From assembly GCF_001559075.2 (NCBI RefSeq), contig NZ_CP014015.2, positions 4,712,001 through 4,776,000 on the forward strand: a DNA stretch of 64,000 nucleotides, read 5' to 3'. This stretch comes from Citrobacter amalonaticus. Lineage in GTDB: Bacteria > Pseudomonadota > Gammaproteobacteria > Enterobacterales > Enterobacteriaceae. Of this stretch, positions 44,689 through 55,942 are shown in pieces (the first letter of the stretch is position 1; every line of letters starts with the position of its first letter). The notes beneath the pieces are model-generated. The model was not told where the DNA came from. It saw only the letters and a program-made list of their open reading frames with translations, and did not search any database. The position numbers were made by a program, and so were the translations under genes.

Positions 44689-44928
44689 ATGCGTTTGATT
44701 ATTCGCGCTATCGTGTTGTTTGCGCTTGTATGGATTGGATTATTACTCAGTGGGTATGGTGTGCTGATAGGCAGCCAGGAGAATGCCGCCGGGCTGGGGT
44801 TGCAATGCAAGTATCTTACCGCGCGAGGAACCGCCACCGCGCAATATGTTCATACCGATAGCGGTATCATCGGATTAACGGATTGTCCGATATTGCGTAA
44901 GAGTACCGTGGTCGTCGATAACGGTTAA
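44689..44928 (+). CDS. yobH: YobH, small exported/membrane protein
   Basis: A 79-residue protein with one hydrophobic N-terminal segment (about 5-25) that may be a signal sequence or anchor. Two cysteines (LQCKYL, TDCPIL) could form a disulfide. Start MRLIIRAIV with GAAAAGAGG upstream. Function unknown; neighbours as in E. coli. Confidence 0.92.
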   Translation: MRLIIRAIVLFALVWIGLLLSGYGVLIGSQENAAGLGLQCKYLTARGTATAQYVHTDSGIIGLTDCPILRKSTVVVDNG

Positions 44929-44989
44929 TATCCCGTCGTCATGATCCGTGCCTTGCGTATTGCTGAAGCAGAATGTCACAGGATTAAAG

Positions 44990-45020
44990 CGGCCGGCGAA
45001 AAAGCCGGCCGTTTCTTTAT
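44990..45020. terminator. Bidirectional terminator between yobH and kdgR
   Basis: Arms cggccggc/gccggccg around gaaaaa; on the plus strand followed by tttcttt. Confidence 0.75.
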
Positions 45021-45038
45021 ATCGACTGCATGACATCA

Positions 45039-45830
45039 TCAGAACGGATAATCGTTGTAGCCCATCTGTTCAGAGATTTTACGCGCCGCGGTATGCAGCA
45101 TCGAAACGTAGTCGTGCAGGTTTTCTTCGGAAAAACGCAGCGTTGGGAAGGAGATACTCAGACCCGCAATCACCACACCGAAACGATCGAATACCGGTAC
45201 GCCAATGCAGCGTAAACCTTCTTCTTGTTCTTCGTTATCTTCGCCATAACCCTGTTCGCGGACTTTATCCAGCACCGGCAGCAATGCTTCCGTGGTGGTG
45301 ATAGTGCGCCCGGTACTACGTTTATACTCAATGCCGTCCAGAATCTGCTTCACTTCGTCACGATCGCGCCAGGCCAGCAGCACTTTACCAATCGCGGTGC
45401 TGTAAAGCGGATTGCGGCGACCCACACGCGAATACATGCGCAGGTTGTACATCGAATCAATCTTATGAATGTAGACGATGCTGTCTTCGTCCAGCGCGCC
45501 AAGGTGCACCGTCTCTTTCGTCAGGCGAGAGAGTTCGCGCATCTGGATGTCCGCACTGCGGATAAGGTCAACATTCTGTAGCGCGCGAGCGCCAAGTTCA
45601 AACAGCTTCAGCGTCAGAGAATACTTCTCGGATTCACCTTCCTGTGACACATATCCCAGTGTTTTCATGGTCTGTAAAAAGCGATAAACGGTGCTTTTTG
45701 ACATCATGACGCGTTGTGATAACTCGGTAATCCCTATTTCGCGCTCTTCACCCAGCGCCTGCAGAATGCCAAAGACTTTCAGCACGGAAGATACAGAATC
45801 AGGCTGTTTATCCAGATCTGCGTTAGCCAT
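45039..45830 (-). CDS. kdgR: IclR-family repressor KdgR
   Basis: Repressor of pectin/hexuronate degradation genes, released by 2-keto-3-deoxygluconate. 263 residues: winged helix-turn-helix near residues 25-85 (GITELSQRVMMSKSTVYRFLQTM) and IclR effector domain. It is divergent from yebQ, as in E. coli. The C-terminus ARKISEQMGYNDYPF matches. Confidence 0.96.
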   Translation of the reverse strand: MANADLDKQPDSVSSVLKVFGILQALGEEREIGITELSQRVMMSKSTVYRFLQTMKTLGYVSQEGESEKYSLTLKLFELGARALQNVDLIRSADIQMRELSRLTKETVHLGALDEDSIVYIHKIDSMYNLRMYSRVGRRNPLYSTAIGKVLLAWRDRDEVKQILDGIEYKRSTGRTITTTEALLPVLDKVREQGYGEDNEEQEEGLRCIGVPVFDRFGVVIAGLSISFPTLRFSEENLHDYVSMLHTAARKISEQMGYNDYPF

Positions 45831-46006
45831 TTATCACCTCATTACGAGTGTTTTATAAAAATCAGAACGATTTTTTATTATAATTTCATGGCCAGGCGCC
45901 CGCAATCCATCTTTGCTTACTTCGTTACAAATCTGCGATATAAAGCCGGAATATCAATGCTAAAATCACTACCCTGATCATATTCTTCGCAGAAACTATC
46001 AATCAC

Positions 46007-47380
46007 ATGAATAAATCCCAGGCCGACGGCCTGCCGCTTCCGCAGCGATATGGTGCTATTTTAACCATCGTTATTGGTATTTCGATGGCCGTGCTGGACG
46101 GCGCCATTGCCAATGTGGCGCTCCCCACCATAGCCACTGACTTACACGCCTCCGCCGCCAGCTCAATATGGGTCGTCAACGCCTATCAGATCGCCATTGT
46201 CGTCTCGTTACTGTCGCTGTCATTTCTGGGCGATATGTTTGGCTATCGACGCATCTATAAATGCGGACTGGTGTTTTTTCTGCTGGCCTCATTGTTTTGC
46301 GCACTCGCGGACTCGCTACAAATGTTGACGATGGCGCGTGTCGTTCAGGGGTTCGGCGGCGCGGCGCTAATGAGCGTCAACACGGCGTTGATTCGTCTGA
46401 TTTATCCTCAGCGCCATCTGGGTCGCGGGATGGGCATTAACTCCTTTATCGTCGCCGTCTCCGCGGCCGCAGGTCCAACCATCGCGGCCGCCATCCTCTC
46501 AATTGCCTCCTGGAAATGGCTGTTTCTGATCAATGTGCCGTTAGGGATTATTGCATTGATTCTGGCAATGCGCTTTCTGCCGCCTAATGGCTCACGCAGC
46601 AATAAAGCGCGTTTTGACATCCCCAGCGCCGTGATGAATGCGCTGACGTTTGGTCTGTTGATCACCGCACTGAGTGGTTTTGCACAGGGGCAGCCTCTGA
46701 CGCTGATCGGTGCCGAAGTGGCGGCGATGATGGTGGTTGGCTATTTCTTTATCCGCCGTCAGCTTTCATTACCGGTGCCGTTATTGCCGGTCGACCTGCT
46801 GCGTATTCCTCTTTTTTCACTGTCGATAGGTACCTCAATCTGCTCTTTTTGCGCGCAGATGCTGGCGATGGTCTCTCTGCCCTTCTATCTGCAAACGGTA
46901 CTGGGACGCAGTGAAGTGGAAACCGGTTTGCTGCTTACCCCCTGGCCGCTGGCAACAATGGTCATGGCGCCGCTGGCCGGGTATCTGATTGAACGCGTCC
47001 ATGCCGGTTTGCTGGGCGCACTGGGCCTGCTGGTGATGGCAAGTGGCCTGTTTGCCCTGGTGTTACTTCCTGCCGTGCCGTCCGATCTGAATATCATCTG
47101 GCCGATGATTCTCTGCGGCGCCGGGTTTGGTTTATTTCAGTCGCCCAATAACCACACGATCATCACCTCAGCGCCTCGTGAACGCAGCGGCGGCGCCAGC
47201 GGCATGCTGGGAACCGCCCGTCTGTTGGGACAAAGTTCAGGCGCGGCGCTGGTCGCGCTGCTGTTGAACCAGTTCGGGGATAACGGCACGCATGTTTCTC
47301 TGCTGATGGCAGGGATTCTGGCGACCATTGCAGCGGTGGTGAGCGGTCTGCGCATCACACAGCCCCGGGCGCAGGCGTAA
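46007..47380 (+). CDS. yebQ: MFS transporter YebQ (DHA2, 14-helix type)
   Basis: Drug:H+ antiporter-2 family permease of 457 residues with about fourteen membrane segments. VLDGAIANVALPTIATDL is the DHA2 motif D1 and FLGDMFGYRRIYKCGL is motif A. Substrate unknown. It is divergent from kdgR and shares a terminator with htpX. Confidence 0.93.
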   Translation: MNKSQADGLPLPQRYGAILTIVIGISMAVLDGAIANVALPTIATDLHASAASSIWVVNAYQIAIVVSLLSLSFLGDMFGYRRIYKCGLVFFLLASLFCALADSLQMLTMARVVQGFGGAALMSVNTALIRLIYPQRHLGRGMGINSFIVAVSAAAGPTIAAAILSIASWKWLFLINVPLGIIALILAMRFLPPNGSRSNKARFDIPSAVMNALTFGLLITALSGFAQGQPLTLIGAEVAAMMVVGYFFIRRQLSLPVPLLPVDLLRIPLFSLSIGTSICSFCAQMLAMVSLPFYLQTVLGRSEVETGLLLTPWPLATMVMAPLAGYLIERVHAGLLGALGLLVMASGLFALVLLPAVPSDLNIIWPMILCGAGFGLFQSPNNHTIITSAPRERSGGASGMLGTARLLGQSSGAALVALLLNQFGDNGTHVSLLMAGILATIAAVVSGLRITQPRAQA

Positions 47381-47410
47381 AAAAAGCGCGTCCATGGACG
47401 CGCTTTCTCT
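47379..47410. terminator. Bidirectional terminator between yebQ and htpX
   Basis: The 24-bp perfect palindrome aaagcgcgtcca/tggacgcgcttt is flanked by A-run and T-rich sequence. Confidence 0.88.
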
Positions 47411-47424
47411 TCTTTCCGACAGGC

Positions 47425-48306
47425 TTACTTCAGGTATTCCCCACTGCGCAGCGCTTCGATACGTTTATCCAGCGGCGGGTGAGTCATAAACAGTTCGCTC
47501 AGCGATTTACCTTTACCATTGATGCAGAAGGCCATCATGCTGGATGCTTCTTGCGGTTCGTAGCTGGTTTTCAGACGCTGCAGCGCGGCAATCATCTTTT
47601 CACGACCGACCAGTTTAGCGGACCCCGCATCGGCGTGGAATTCACGGTGACGAGAGAACCACATGGTAATGATGCTCGCCAGAATACCGAAGACCAGTTC
47701 CAGTACCATTGCGACCGCAAAGTAGATCATTGGGTTGCCATTGCTGCCTTCGCCTTCATCACGGTTACCACCGAGAAAACCGGCGGCGATCTGCGCCAGA
47801 ATACGCGAGATGAAGATAACAAAGGTGTTCACAACCCCCTGAATCAGCGTCATGGTAACCATGTCACCGTTCGCGATATGGCTAATTTCGTGAGCAATAA
47901 CGGCTTCAGCTTCATCCGGGCTCATGTTTTGCAGCAGACCGGTACTGACCGCAACCAGGGAGGCATCACGGCGCGCCCCGGTGGCAAACGCGTTAATGTC
48001 CGGCGCATGGTAGATAGCGACCTGCGGCATGGCGATACCGGCCTGACGCGCCTGCGTGGCGACCGTATTCATCAACCAGCGCTCTCTTTCGTTACGTGGT
48101 TGCTCGATCACTTCCCCACCGACGGAGCGTAACGCCATCCATTTGGACATCAGCAGTGAAACGAAGGAACCACCAAAACCGAACAGCAGCGCCATAATCA
48201 TCAGGCCCTGAACGCTGCTCGACTGAATCCCTGTCAGGCTCAGCACCAGCCCGAAAACGACCATGACGGCCAGGTTCGTCAACAGGAAAAGCGCGATTCG
48301 CATCAT
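47425..48306 (-). CDS. htpX: Membrane zinc protease HtpX
   Basis: M48 metalloprotease of 293 residues in the inner membrane, acting with FtsH on damaged membrane proteins. The zinc motif HEISH is in [14 protein letters not shown] and the third ligand Glu in [13 protein letters not shown]. Two N-terminal and two central membrane segments are present. E. coli htpX is induced by Cpx and heat shock. Confidence 0.97.
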   Translation of the reverse strand: MMRIALFLLTNLAVMVVFGLVLSLTGIQSSSVQGLMIMALLFGFGGSFVSLLMSKWMALRSVGGEVIEQPRNERERWLMNTVATQARQAGIAMPQVAIYHAPDINAFATGARRDASLVAVSTGLLQNMSPDEAEAVIAHEISHIANGDMVTMTLIQGVVNTFVIFISRILAQIAAGFLGGNRDEGEGSNGNPMIYFAVAMVLELVFGILASIITMWFSRHREFHADAGSAKLVGREKMIAALQRLKTSYEPQEASSMMAFCINGKGKSLSELFMTHPPLDKRIEALRSGEYLK

Positions 48307-48462
48307 AATCTTCTTTTAACCTCAACTTAACAAAACGCACTATGCGATTACCCACATCGTATGGGTCGTACCGCTATTTTCAAGCATCAATGCCCGGTAA
48401 GTCACCAGAAAGACACAACTTTACATTTTTCTGTATCAGGCTGACGACTTCATGCGCTTGTT

Positions 48463-48493
48463 AAAAAAAACAGGCACAATTTCTTGTGCCTGT
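48463..48493 (-). terminator. Terminator of prc
   Basis: Arms acaggcacaa/ttgtgcctgt followed on the minus strand by eight T residues. Confidence 0.92.
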
Positions 48494-48499
48494 CTGAGG

Positions 48500-50548
48500 T
48501 TACTTCGTCGCGGTAGGTTGTTCCGCGGGCTTCGCTTTCTCGAGCGTCGCCAGATCCAGCGCAATCTTCACCGTTTCATCAAGATACGGATCCGGTTCCT
48601 GGTAATCTTTTGGCAGGTCGTCCAGTTTCTTCAGAACCGGTTTACCTTCACGTTTAAACCGGTCATTGATTCGCGCCAGACGCAGCGCATCATCTTCATT
48701 ATTCTCTTTTTCACGCTGTGCGTAATTCAGAGACGCGATGTTGCGTTTGTCCTTCATCGCATTGAAACGGGCGATATCCTTCATGATGTACTGGAACTCA
48801 GGATCCTGCGCGATACGCGCATTGTGATCTTTGAGTAATTCAGGGCCGAACGGCGTCAGATCGTCTGATTTCACATACGTTGCGGCATCAATGCTATCCC
48901 ACGGTAACGCATTATCTTCAAACTTCTCACCGGTTTCGGTCTCTTCATTCCCCGTCGGCATGATGATATCCGGCGTGACGCCTTTACGCTGAGTACTGCC
49001 GCCATTCACACGATAGAACTTCTGGATCGTGTACTGAACGGAACCCAGTGCGGGCCATTCTGGACGCAGCATCTGATCGTAAATACGGTTCAGCGAACGA
49101 TACTGCTGCACGGTACCTTTACCGAAGGTCGGCTCACCGACGATCAGCGCACGACCGTAATCCTGCATGGCCGCGGCGAAAATTTCCGATGCCGACGCGC
49201 TGAAGCGATCGACCAGTACCACCAGCGGGCCTTTGTAATAAACAACGCCATCGGTATCGCTGTCCTCACGGACTTTACCGTTGTTGTCACGAACCTGAAC
49301 CACCGGACCGGAAGGAATAAACAGACCGGACAGCGAAACTGCCTCCGTCAGCGCCCCGCCGCCGTTAGTTCTCAGATCGATGACGATGCTGCTGACGTTC
49401 TGTTTTTCCAGTTTCTGCAGCTGAACTTTGACATCGTCAGTCAGGCCAACGTAGAAGCCCGGAATATCCAGTACGCCGACTTTCTCTTTACCTACCGTCT
49501 TCACAGACATTTTAACGGCGCGGTCTTCCAGACGGATACGTTCACGCGTCAATGTGACAATACGGGTTTTTGTGCCTTTGCCGGCCGGCAGAACTTCAAG
49601 ACGAACCTTGCTGCCTTTTGGCCCTTTGATAAGTGCCACAACGTCATCCAGACGCCAGCCGATCACATCGACCATGCTCTTACCGGTCTGACCCACGCCG
49701 ACAATGCGATCGCCGACGCTAATCGCCTTGCTCTTCGCCGCCGGACCGCCAGCCACCATGGAATTAATGACCGTATAGTCATCGTCCATTTGCAGCACGG
49801 CGCCAATCCCTTCAAGGGACAGGCTCATCTCGGTATTAAACTGCTCGGTATTGCGTGGCGAGAGATAGTTGGTATGCGGATCAATTTCGCGCGCAAACGC
49901 GGTCATCGCCAGTGAGAAGACGTCTTCACTGTTGGTTTGCGTCAGACGACGGATCGCGGATTTATAGCGACGCGTCAGCGTCTCGCGAATTTCTTTATCG
50001 TTCTTGCCGGTCAGTTTCAGACTTAACTCATCGAACTTCACCTTGCCGTCCCACAGCGCATTCAGCTCAGCCTCATCTTTTGGCCAGGGCGCTTTGCTGC
50101 GATCGAGATTGAAGGTGTCAGTTCCGGTGAAGTCCATCGGACGTTCCAGCACTTTCAGTGCGTACTGAAAACGCTCGAAGCGGCGTTTTTGCGCCAGATT
50201 ATAGAGATCGTAAAAAACGTCGAGCTTACCCGAACGCAATTCGTCACCCAGTTGCCCTTTCTTCTTCGCAAACTGTTCGACATCCCCTGCCAACAGCACA
50301 TTGTGGCTGTAGTCGAGTAAATTCAGATAGCGGTCGAAAATTTTGGCGGAAAAGGCCGAATCGAGATCGAACTGACGGTAGTGAGAACGCGTAAAACGCG
50401 ACGTGACGCGTTCACTCACCGTCGCGTGCTGTGTCTCTTCCTTAAGAACAGGAATCTGATCGGCACGCGTAATGTCGTCCACTGCGAAGGTCTGGCCTGC
50501 TATTGCAAGCAGGCCAGCTAACGCGGTAAGCCTAAAAAATGTGTTCAT
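48500..50548 (-). CDS. prc: Carboxy-terminal processing protease Prc (Tsp)
   Basis: Periplasmic S41 protease of 682 residues that trims PBP3, degrades ssrA-tagged exported proteins and, with NlpI, MepS. A signal peptide (residues 1-22, ...GQTFA), a PDZ domain (SLEGIGAVLQMDDDYTVINS...) and the Ser-Lys dyad in FSASASEIFAAAMQDYGRA and VGEPTFGKGT are seen. The start is ATG 50548; sixteen codons upstream are not conserved. proQ lies 19 bp upstream, cotranscribed as in E. coli. Confidence 0.97.
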   Translation of the reverse strand: MNTFFRLTALAGLLAIAGQTFAVDDITRADQIPVLKEETQHATVSERVTSRFTRSHYRQFDLDSAFSAKIFDRYLNLLDYSHNVLLAGDVEQFAKKKGQLGDELRSGKLDVFYDLYNLAQKRRFERFQYALKVLERPMDFTGTDTFNLDRSKAPWPKDEAELNALWDGKVKFDELSLKLTGKNDKEIRETLTRRYKSAIRRLTQTNSEDVFSLAMTAFAREIDPHTNYLSPRNTEQFNTEMSLSLEGIGAVLQMDDDYTVINSMVAGGPAAKSKAISVGDRIVGVGQTGKSMVDVIGWRLDDVVALIKGPKGSKVRLEVLPAGKGTKTRIVTLTRERIRLEDRAVKMSVKTVGKEKVGVLDIPGFYVGLTDDVKVQLQKLEKQNVSSIVIDLRTNGGGALTEAVSLSGLFIPSGPVVQVRDNNGKVREDSDTDGVVYYKGPLVVLVDRFSASASEIFAAAMQDYGRALIVGEPTFGKGTVQQYRSLNRIYDQMLRPEWPALGSVQYTIQKFYRVNGGSTQRKGVTPDIIMPTGNEETETGEKFEDNALPWDSIDAATYVKSDDLTPFGPELLKDHNARIAQDPEFQYIMKDIARFNAMKDKRNIASLNYAQREKENNEDDALRLARINDRFKREGKPVLKKLDDLPKDYQEPDPYLDETVKIALDLATLEKAKPAEQPTATK

Positions 50549-50567
50549 GCCAGGCCTGGCCTCCGTT

Positions 50568-51254
50568 TCAGAACACCAGGTGTTCTGCGCGTACAATCAA
50601 AGACATACCCGAATTCAGCTGTACACGGACGCCATCTTTGGTGATTTCTAATACGGTGGCATCCATCGCATCATTGCCCGCTTTCACCTTCAGAGACTGT
50701 CCAACGCTCAGCGCTGAAATATCCGAAACCGGAGTCAATTTCTCTTCACGAGGTGCGCGCGGCGCTTTCGCGGCTGGTTTTTCAGCACGCGGTTTACGCT
50801 CCGTCGCTTCTTTGCGGCGTGGTGCGGGACGCGGCTTACGTTCACGACGCGGCGCGTCTTCGGTTTCTCCCGCGGCGGCGGCAGCTTCGCGTTTTTTCGC
50901 TTGCTGTTCTGCACGCTGCGCCTGAACGCGAGCTTTCGCTTCTTCAAGCTGCTTACGCGCATGTTCAACGTGCTGCTCATCCAGCTCACCGCACGGGTTG
51001 CCGTCGAGATCGACACGCGTTGCGCCCGGCTTAACGCCGTACAGGTAACGCCAGCTTGAAGTATAAAGACGTAAAGCGGAACGAAGTTGCGTTTTGCTGA
51101 GGTTCATTTCGCCCTCAATACGCTCTACCAGATCCTGAAATATGCCAATTTTCAGTGGGCGCGCTTCGCCTTCCGCACTAAAACACTGCGGAAAACGCTC
51201 GGCCAAAAACGCGATGACTTCTTTACTGCTATTCAACTTAGGTTGATTTTCCAT
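50568..51254 (-). CDS. proQ: RNA chaperone ProQ
   Basis: Global small-RNA-binding protein of 228 residues. N-terminal FinO/ProQ domain (about 5-120), a basic, alanine/lysine/arginine-rich low-complexity linker (about 125-180) and a C-terminal Hfq-like/Tudor domain ending [14 protein letters not shown]. The linker is slightly shorter than in E. coli (232 residues). Confidence 0.97.
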   Translation of the reverse strand: MENQPKLNSSKEVIAFLAERFPQCFSAEGEARPLKIGIFQDLVERIEGEMNLSKTQLRSALRLYTSSWRYLYGVKPGATRVDLDGNPCGELDEQHVEHARKQLEEAKARVQAQRAEQQAKKREAAAAAGETEDAPRRERKPRPAPRRKEATERKPRAEKPAAKAPRAPREEKLTPVSDISALSVGQSLKVKAGNDAMDATVLEITKDGVRVQLNSGMSLIVRAEHLVF

Positions 51255-51351
51255 GAAATTTCCTGATTACAACGGACGTAGCCAACAAGCAGCAGGCATG
51301 AACAGGCGTCATTATAATGACGCCATCAGTAATTGCTACGTTATCCGTTGA

Positions 51352-51849
51352 TTATCCTGCGACGCTCGCAAAGAATTTTTTGTAATCCGTCATTGCAAGC
51401 ACGGTTTCAAGCTGCGCAACGAGCCGGCGAAGCCCCTCTTCATCCTCAGCGGTGAAGCGCCCAAACGCCGTACTGTCGATGTCCAGCACGCCAATAATAT
51501 GACCATTGACGGTTAATGGCAGGACAATTTCCGCATTACTGGCCGCATCGCAGGCGATGTGGCCATCAAAGGCGTGAACGTCGTCAATCCGCTGCACCTG
51601 GTTGTGGGCAACGGCTGCGCCGCACACGCCGCGACCCACCGGGATCCGTACGCAGGCAATTTTGCCCTGAAACGGACCTAATACCAGCATATCGCCCTCA
51701 AGCAGGTAAAACCCCGCCCAGTTCACTTGCGAAAGACGTTCGTACAACAGTGCGCTGGTGTTCGCCAGCGTGGCCAGAAAACTGGTCTCTCCTGCCATTA
51801 ATGCCTGAAAATCGCGGTTCAGATCCGCGTATAGCTCTGTCTTGTTCAT
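51352..51849 (-). CDS. msrC: Free methionine-(R)-sulfoxide reductase MsrC
   Basis: GAF-domain enzyme (YebR, fRMsr) of 165 residues reducing free methionine-R-sulfoxide. The three redox cysteines are visible in KIACVRIPVGRGVCGAAV and GHIACDAASNAEIV. It lies upstream of proQ on the same strand; a 20-bp palindrome (51305-51324) between them could attenuate read-through. Divergent from letA. Confidence 0.94.
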   Translation of the reverse strand: MNKTELYADLNRDFQALMAGETSFLATLANTSALLYERLSQVNWAGFYLLEGDMLVLGPFQGKIACVRIPVGRGVCGAAVAHNQVQRIDDVHAFDGHIACDAASNAEIVLPLTVNGHIIGVLDIDSTAFGRFTAEDEEGLRRLVAQLETVLAMTDYKKFFASVAG

Positions 51850-51979
51850 TATATAATCACTTAGTTGTCTTACTCTGATACTGCCAGCCTATTAAAATAA
51901 GCATTAAATGCGTTAATGCTCAAGATCATTCCCGTCATGAGTTAAGATTACATAAATCTAACACTTTGATTCGCGATAC

Positions 51980-53263
51980 ATGGCTCTCAAGACACCCCAG
52001 ATCACGCCGACGAAAAAAATAGCGATCCGATCCATCAGCGAAGCACTGCCTCGTGCGCACTATCAGCGTTGCCCTCAGTGCGATTTGCTGTTTAGTCTGC
52101 CGAAGATGCGTTCTCACCAGAGCGCATACTGTCCCCGCTGCCAGGCGAAAATTCGTGATGGCCGCGACTGGTCGCTGACGCGGCTGGGGGCGATGGCGGT
52201 CACCATGCTGTTGCTGATGCCCTTCGCCTGGGGCGAGCCGCTGCTGCACATCTATCTGCTGGGCATCCGCATTGATGCCAACGTGATGCAGGGGATCTGG
52301 CAGATGACAAAGCAAGGCGATCCCATTACCGCGGCGATGGTGCTGTTTTGCGTCGCGGGCGCGCCGCTGATCCTCGTCACCTCGATTGCGTACCTGTGGT
52401 TCGGCAATATTCTCGGCATGAATTTACGCCCGGTGCTGCTGATGCTGGAAAGGCTTAAAGAGTGGGTGATGCTGGACATCTATCTGGTGGGTATCGGTGT
52501 GGCGTCGATCAAAGTTCAGGATTACGCCTTTTTGCAGCCTGGCGTGGGGCTTTACGCGTTTATTGCACTGGTGGTCCTGAGCATCCTGACGCTGTCGCAC
52601 CTGAACATTGAACAGCTGTGGGAACGTTTTTATCCGCAGCGACCGGCAAAGCGTCCGGATGAGCAGTTGCGTGTTTGTCTCGGCTGCCATTTTACCGGCT
52701 ATCCGGACCCGCGTGGTCGCTGCCCGCGCTGCCATATTCCCTTACGCGAGCGCCGAAACCAGAGCATCCAAAAATGCTGGGCGGCGTTGTTGGCATCGAT
52801 TGTTTTGCTGCTGCCTGCTAACCTGATGCCTATCTCGGTTATCTACGTGAACGGCGGACGACAGGAAGATACGATCATGTCCGGTATCCTGTCGCTGGCG
52901 AACAGCAATGTCGCCGTGGCCGCCGTGGTCTTTATCGCCAGTATTCTGGTGCCATTCACTAAAGTGATCGTCATGTTTACCCTGCTGCTCAGTATTCAGT
53001 TCAAATGCGAACAGGGTTTACGCACGCGAATGCAACTCTTGCGTCTGGTCACGTGGATCGGTCGCTGGTCGATGCTGGATCTTTTTGTTATCGCGTTAAC
53101 CATGTCGCTGATTAACCGCGACCAGATTCTTGCTTTTACTATGGGACCGGCTGCGTTTTATTTCGGCTCAGCGGTCATTTTGACTATTCTTGCAGTGGAA
53201 TGGCTGGACAGCCGCTTACTTTGGGATGCACATGAGTCAGGAAACGCCCGCTTCGCAGACTGA
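51980..53263 (+). CDS. letA: PqiA-like inner membrane protein LetA (YebS)
   Basis: Inner-membrane partner of LetB in trans-envelope lipid transport, 427 residues. It has two PqiA domains, each led by a zinc-ribbon ([21 protein letters not shown]...C and [19 protein letters not shown]) and followed by four membrane segments. letB overlaps its 3' end by 32 bp, showing coupling. Confidence 0.95.
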   Translation: MALKTPQITPTKKIAIRSISEALPRAHYQRCPQCDLLFSLPKMRSHQSAYCPRCQAKIRDGRDWSLTRLGAMAVTMLLLMPFAWGEPLLHIYLLGIRIDANVMQGIWQMTKQGDPITAAMVLFCVAGAPLILVTSIAYLWFGNILGMNLRPVLLMLERLKEWVMLDIYLVGIGVASIKVQDYAFLQPGVGLYAFIALVVLSILTLSHLNIEQLWERFYPQRPAKRPDEQLRVCLGCHFTGYPDPRGRCPRCHIPLRERRNQSIQKCWAALLASIVLLLPANLMPISVIYVNGGRQEDTIMSGILSLANSNVAVAAVVFIASILVPFTKVIVMFTLLLSIQFKCEQGLRTRMQLLRLVTWIGRWSMLDLFVIALTMSLINRDQILAFTMGPAAFYFGSAVILTILAVEWLDSRLLWDAHESGNARFAD

Positions 53264-55865
53264 AGCGCAGATTAAAACAAAACGCCGTATCTCACCGTTC
53301 TGGCTACTCCCGCTGATTGCATTAATGATTGCGGGATGGCTGATATGGAACAGCTATGAAGATCGCGGTAATACCGTGACCATCGACTTCATGTCTGCGG
53401 ATGGTATTGTCCCGGGCCGCACGCCTGTTCGCTATCAGGGTGTTGAGGTGGGTACGGTTCAGGACATCAGCCTGAGCAAGGATTTGCGCAAAATTGAGGT
53501 GCGGGTCAGCATTAAATCCGACATGAAAGATGCCCTGCGCGAAGACACGCAGTTCTGGCTGGTGACGCCTAAAGCGTCGCTTGCGGGCGTCTCTGGCCTC
53601 GATGCGCTGGTTGGCGGCAACTATATCGGCATGATGCCCGGTAAAGGTAAAGAGCAAGATCATTTCGTCGCCCTCGACACCCAGCCGAAATATCGGCTGG
53701 ATAACGGCGATCTGATGATTCATCTCAATGCACCCGATCTGGGATCGCTGAACAGCGGTTCGCTGGTTTATTTCCGTAAGATCCCGGTCGGCAGAGTTTA
53801 TGATTACAGCATTAACCCGAACAAACAGGGCGTCACCATCGACGTGCTGGTTGAACGCCGCTTTACCAACCTGGTGAAGAAAGGCAGTCGCTTCTGGAAT
53901 GTGTCAGGGGTCAACGCCGATATCAGCCTGAGCGGTGCGAAGGTCAAACTGGAAAGTCTGGCAGCCCTGGTAAACGGAGCCATCGCCTTTGATTCCCCGG
54001 ACGATTCAAAGGTCGCGGATCAGGATGATACCTTTGGCCTGTACGCCGACCTGGCGCACAGCCAGCGCGGCGTCATTGTCAAGCTCGAACTGCCCAGCGG
54101 CGAAGGGCTGAAAGCGAACGCCACACCGCTGATGTATCAGGGGCTGGAAGTGGGTGAACTCACCAGACTGAATTTACAGCCTGGCGGTAAAGTCACCGGC
54201 GAAATGACCGTTGACCCTAGCGTCGTGACGCTGTTACGCGACGGCACGCGCATTGAACTGCGCAGTCCCAAACTCTCGCTAAGTGACGCTAACATCAGTT
54301 CGTTGCTGACGGGCAAAACCTTTGAACTGGTGCCCGGCGCCGGTGAACCGCGCAGCGAGTTTGTGGTTGTCCCCGGTGAAAAAGCGCTGCTCCACGAACC
54401 GGACGTCCTGACCTTTACCCTGACCGCGCCCGAAAGCTACGGTATCGATGCGGGGCAACCGCTGATCCTCCACGGCGTCCAGGTGGGCCAGGTAATCGAA
54501 CGTAAGCTGACCAGCAAAGGGGTCGAGTTTACCGTGGCGGTCGATCCGCAACATCGTGACCTGGTCCAGGGTGACAGCAAATTCGTGGTCAACAGTCGTG
54601 TGGATGTCAAAGTGGGTCTGGATGGCGTTGAGTTCCTCGGCGCCAGCGCCAGCGAATGGATCAGCGGCGGTATTCGCATATTGCCAGGCAGCAAAGGGGA
54701 AATGAAGTCCAGCTATCCGCTGTATGCCAACCTGGAAAAAGCGGTAGAGAATAGTCTGAGCGATCTGCCGACCACCACCCTAAGCCTGCGTGCGGAAACA
54801 TTGCCGGACGTGCAGGCCGGTTCCGTGGTGCTGTATCGTAAATTTGAAGTGGGCGAAGTGATCACCGTGCGCCCGCGCGCCGACGCCTTTGATATCGATC
54901 TGCACATCAAACCGGAGTACCGCAACCTGCTGACCAGCAACAGCGTCTTCTGGGCCGAAGGCGGGGCTAAGGTCCAGCTCAACGGCAGTGGGCTGACCGT
55001 GCAGGCCTCTCCCCTGTCGCGTGCGCTGAAGGGGGCGATCAGCTTTGATAACCTCAGCGGCGCCAGCGCCAGTCAGCGCAAAGGCGATAAGCGCATTTTG
55101 TATGCCTCCGAAACCGCCGCACGTGCGGTTGGCGGGCAGATTACCCTGCACGCCTTTGATGCCGGAAAACTGGCGGCCGGGATGCCCATTCGCTACCTCG
55201 GCATTGATATCGGACAGATCCAGACGCTTGAACTGCTCACCTCTCGCAACGAGGTACAGGCAAAGGCGGTATTGTATCCGGAGTATGTGCAGACCTTCGC
55301 CCGTGGCGGGACGCGCTTCTCCGTGATTACGCCGCAAATCTCGGCCGCTGGCGTGGAACATCTCGACACGATCCTGCAACCCTACATCAACGTCGAGCCG
55401 GGTCGGGGTAATCCGCGCCGTGACTTTGAACTGCAGGAAGCGACCATTACCGACTCACGCTACCTTGACGGGCTGAGTATTGTGCTCGAAGTCCCCGAAG
55501 CGGGTTCACTGGCGATCGGTACGCCGGTCCTGTTCCGCGGGATTGAAGTGGGTACCGTCACCGGCATGACGCTCGGCACACTGTCTGACCGCGTGATGAT
55601 CGCCTTGCGCATCAGTCAACGCTACCAGCACCTGGTCCGCAACAACTCCGTCTTCTGGCTGGCGTCCGGATACAGTCTGGACTTCGGCCTGACTGGCGGC
55701 GTGGTGAAGACCGGTACCTTTAATCAGTTCATTCGCGGCGGCATTGCCTTCGCCACGCCGCCTGGCACTCCGCTGGCGCCGAAAGCGCAGGCGGGCAAAC
55801 ACTTCCTGCTGCTGGAAAGTGAACCGAAAGAGTGGCGTGAATGGGGCACCGCGCTGCCACGTTAA
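53232..55865 (+). CDS. letB: MCE-domain lipid-transport tunnel protein LetB (YebT)
   Basis: 877-residue protein with one N-terminal membrane segment (about 20-40) and seven consecutive MCE domains (recurring G..V.Y.G..VG patterns such as [49 protein letters not shown]). In E. coli its hexamers stack into a hydrophobic tunnel across the periplasm. The start MSQETPAS inside the letA end gives the E. coli length. Confidence 0.96.
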   Translation: MSQETPASQTEAQIKTKRRISPFWLLPLIALMIAGWLIWNSYEDRGNTVTIDFMSADGIVPGRTPVRYQGVEVGTVQDISLSKDLRKIEVRVSIKSDMKDALREDTQFWLVTPKASLAGVSGLDALVGGNYIGMMPGKGKEQDHFVALDTQPKYRLDNGDLMIHLNAPDLGSLNSGSLVYFRKIPVGRVYDYSINPNKQGVTIDVLVERRFTNLVKKGSRFWNVSGVNADISLSGAKVKLESLAALVNGAIAFDSPDDSKVADQDDTFGLYADLAHSQRGVIVKLELPSGEGLKANATPLMYQGLEVGELTRLNLQPGGKVTGEMTVDPSVVTLLRDGTRIELRSPKLSLSDANISSLLTGKTFELVPGAGEPRSEFVVVPGEKALLHEPDVLTFTLTAPESYGIDAGQPLILHGVQVGQVIERKLTSKGVEFTVAVDPQHRDLVQGDSKFVVNSRVDVKVGLDGVEFLGASASEWISGGIRILPGSKGEMKSSYPLYANLEKAVENSLSDLPTTTLSLRAETLPDVQAGSVVLYRKFEVGEVITVRPRADAFDIDLHIKPEYRNLLTSNSVFWAEGGAKVQLNGSGLTVQASPLSRALKGAISFDNLSGASASQRKGDKRILYASETAARAVGGQITLHAFDAGKLAAGMPIRYLGIDIGQIQTLELLTSRNEVQAKAVLYPEYVQTFARGGTRFSVITPQISAAGVEHLDTILQPYINVEPGRGNPRRDFELQEATITDSRYLDGLSIVLEVPEAGSLAIGTPVLFRGIEVGTVTGMTLGTLSDRVMIALRISQRYQHLVRNNSVFWLASGYSLDFGLTGGVVKTGTFNQFIRGGIAFATPPGTPLAPKAQAGKHFLLLESEPKEWREWGTALPR

Positions 55866-55870
55866 TATCA

Positions 55871-55900
55871 GGCTCCGGCGTGCTCGCGCCGGAGCCTTTA
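55871..55900 (+). terminator. Hairpin after letB
   Basis: ggctccggcg/cgccggagcc-type stem with short TTTA tail; it may be a weak terminator before the rsmF promoter (TACACT at about 55913). Confidence 0.55.
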
Positions 55901-55942
55901 TGCTACACTGCGCGCTTGTTTTTCTGCCGGTGGTACTCCCCC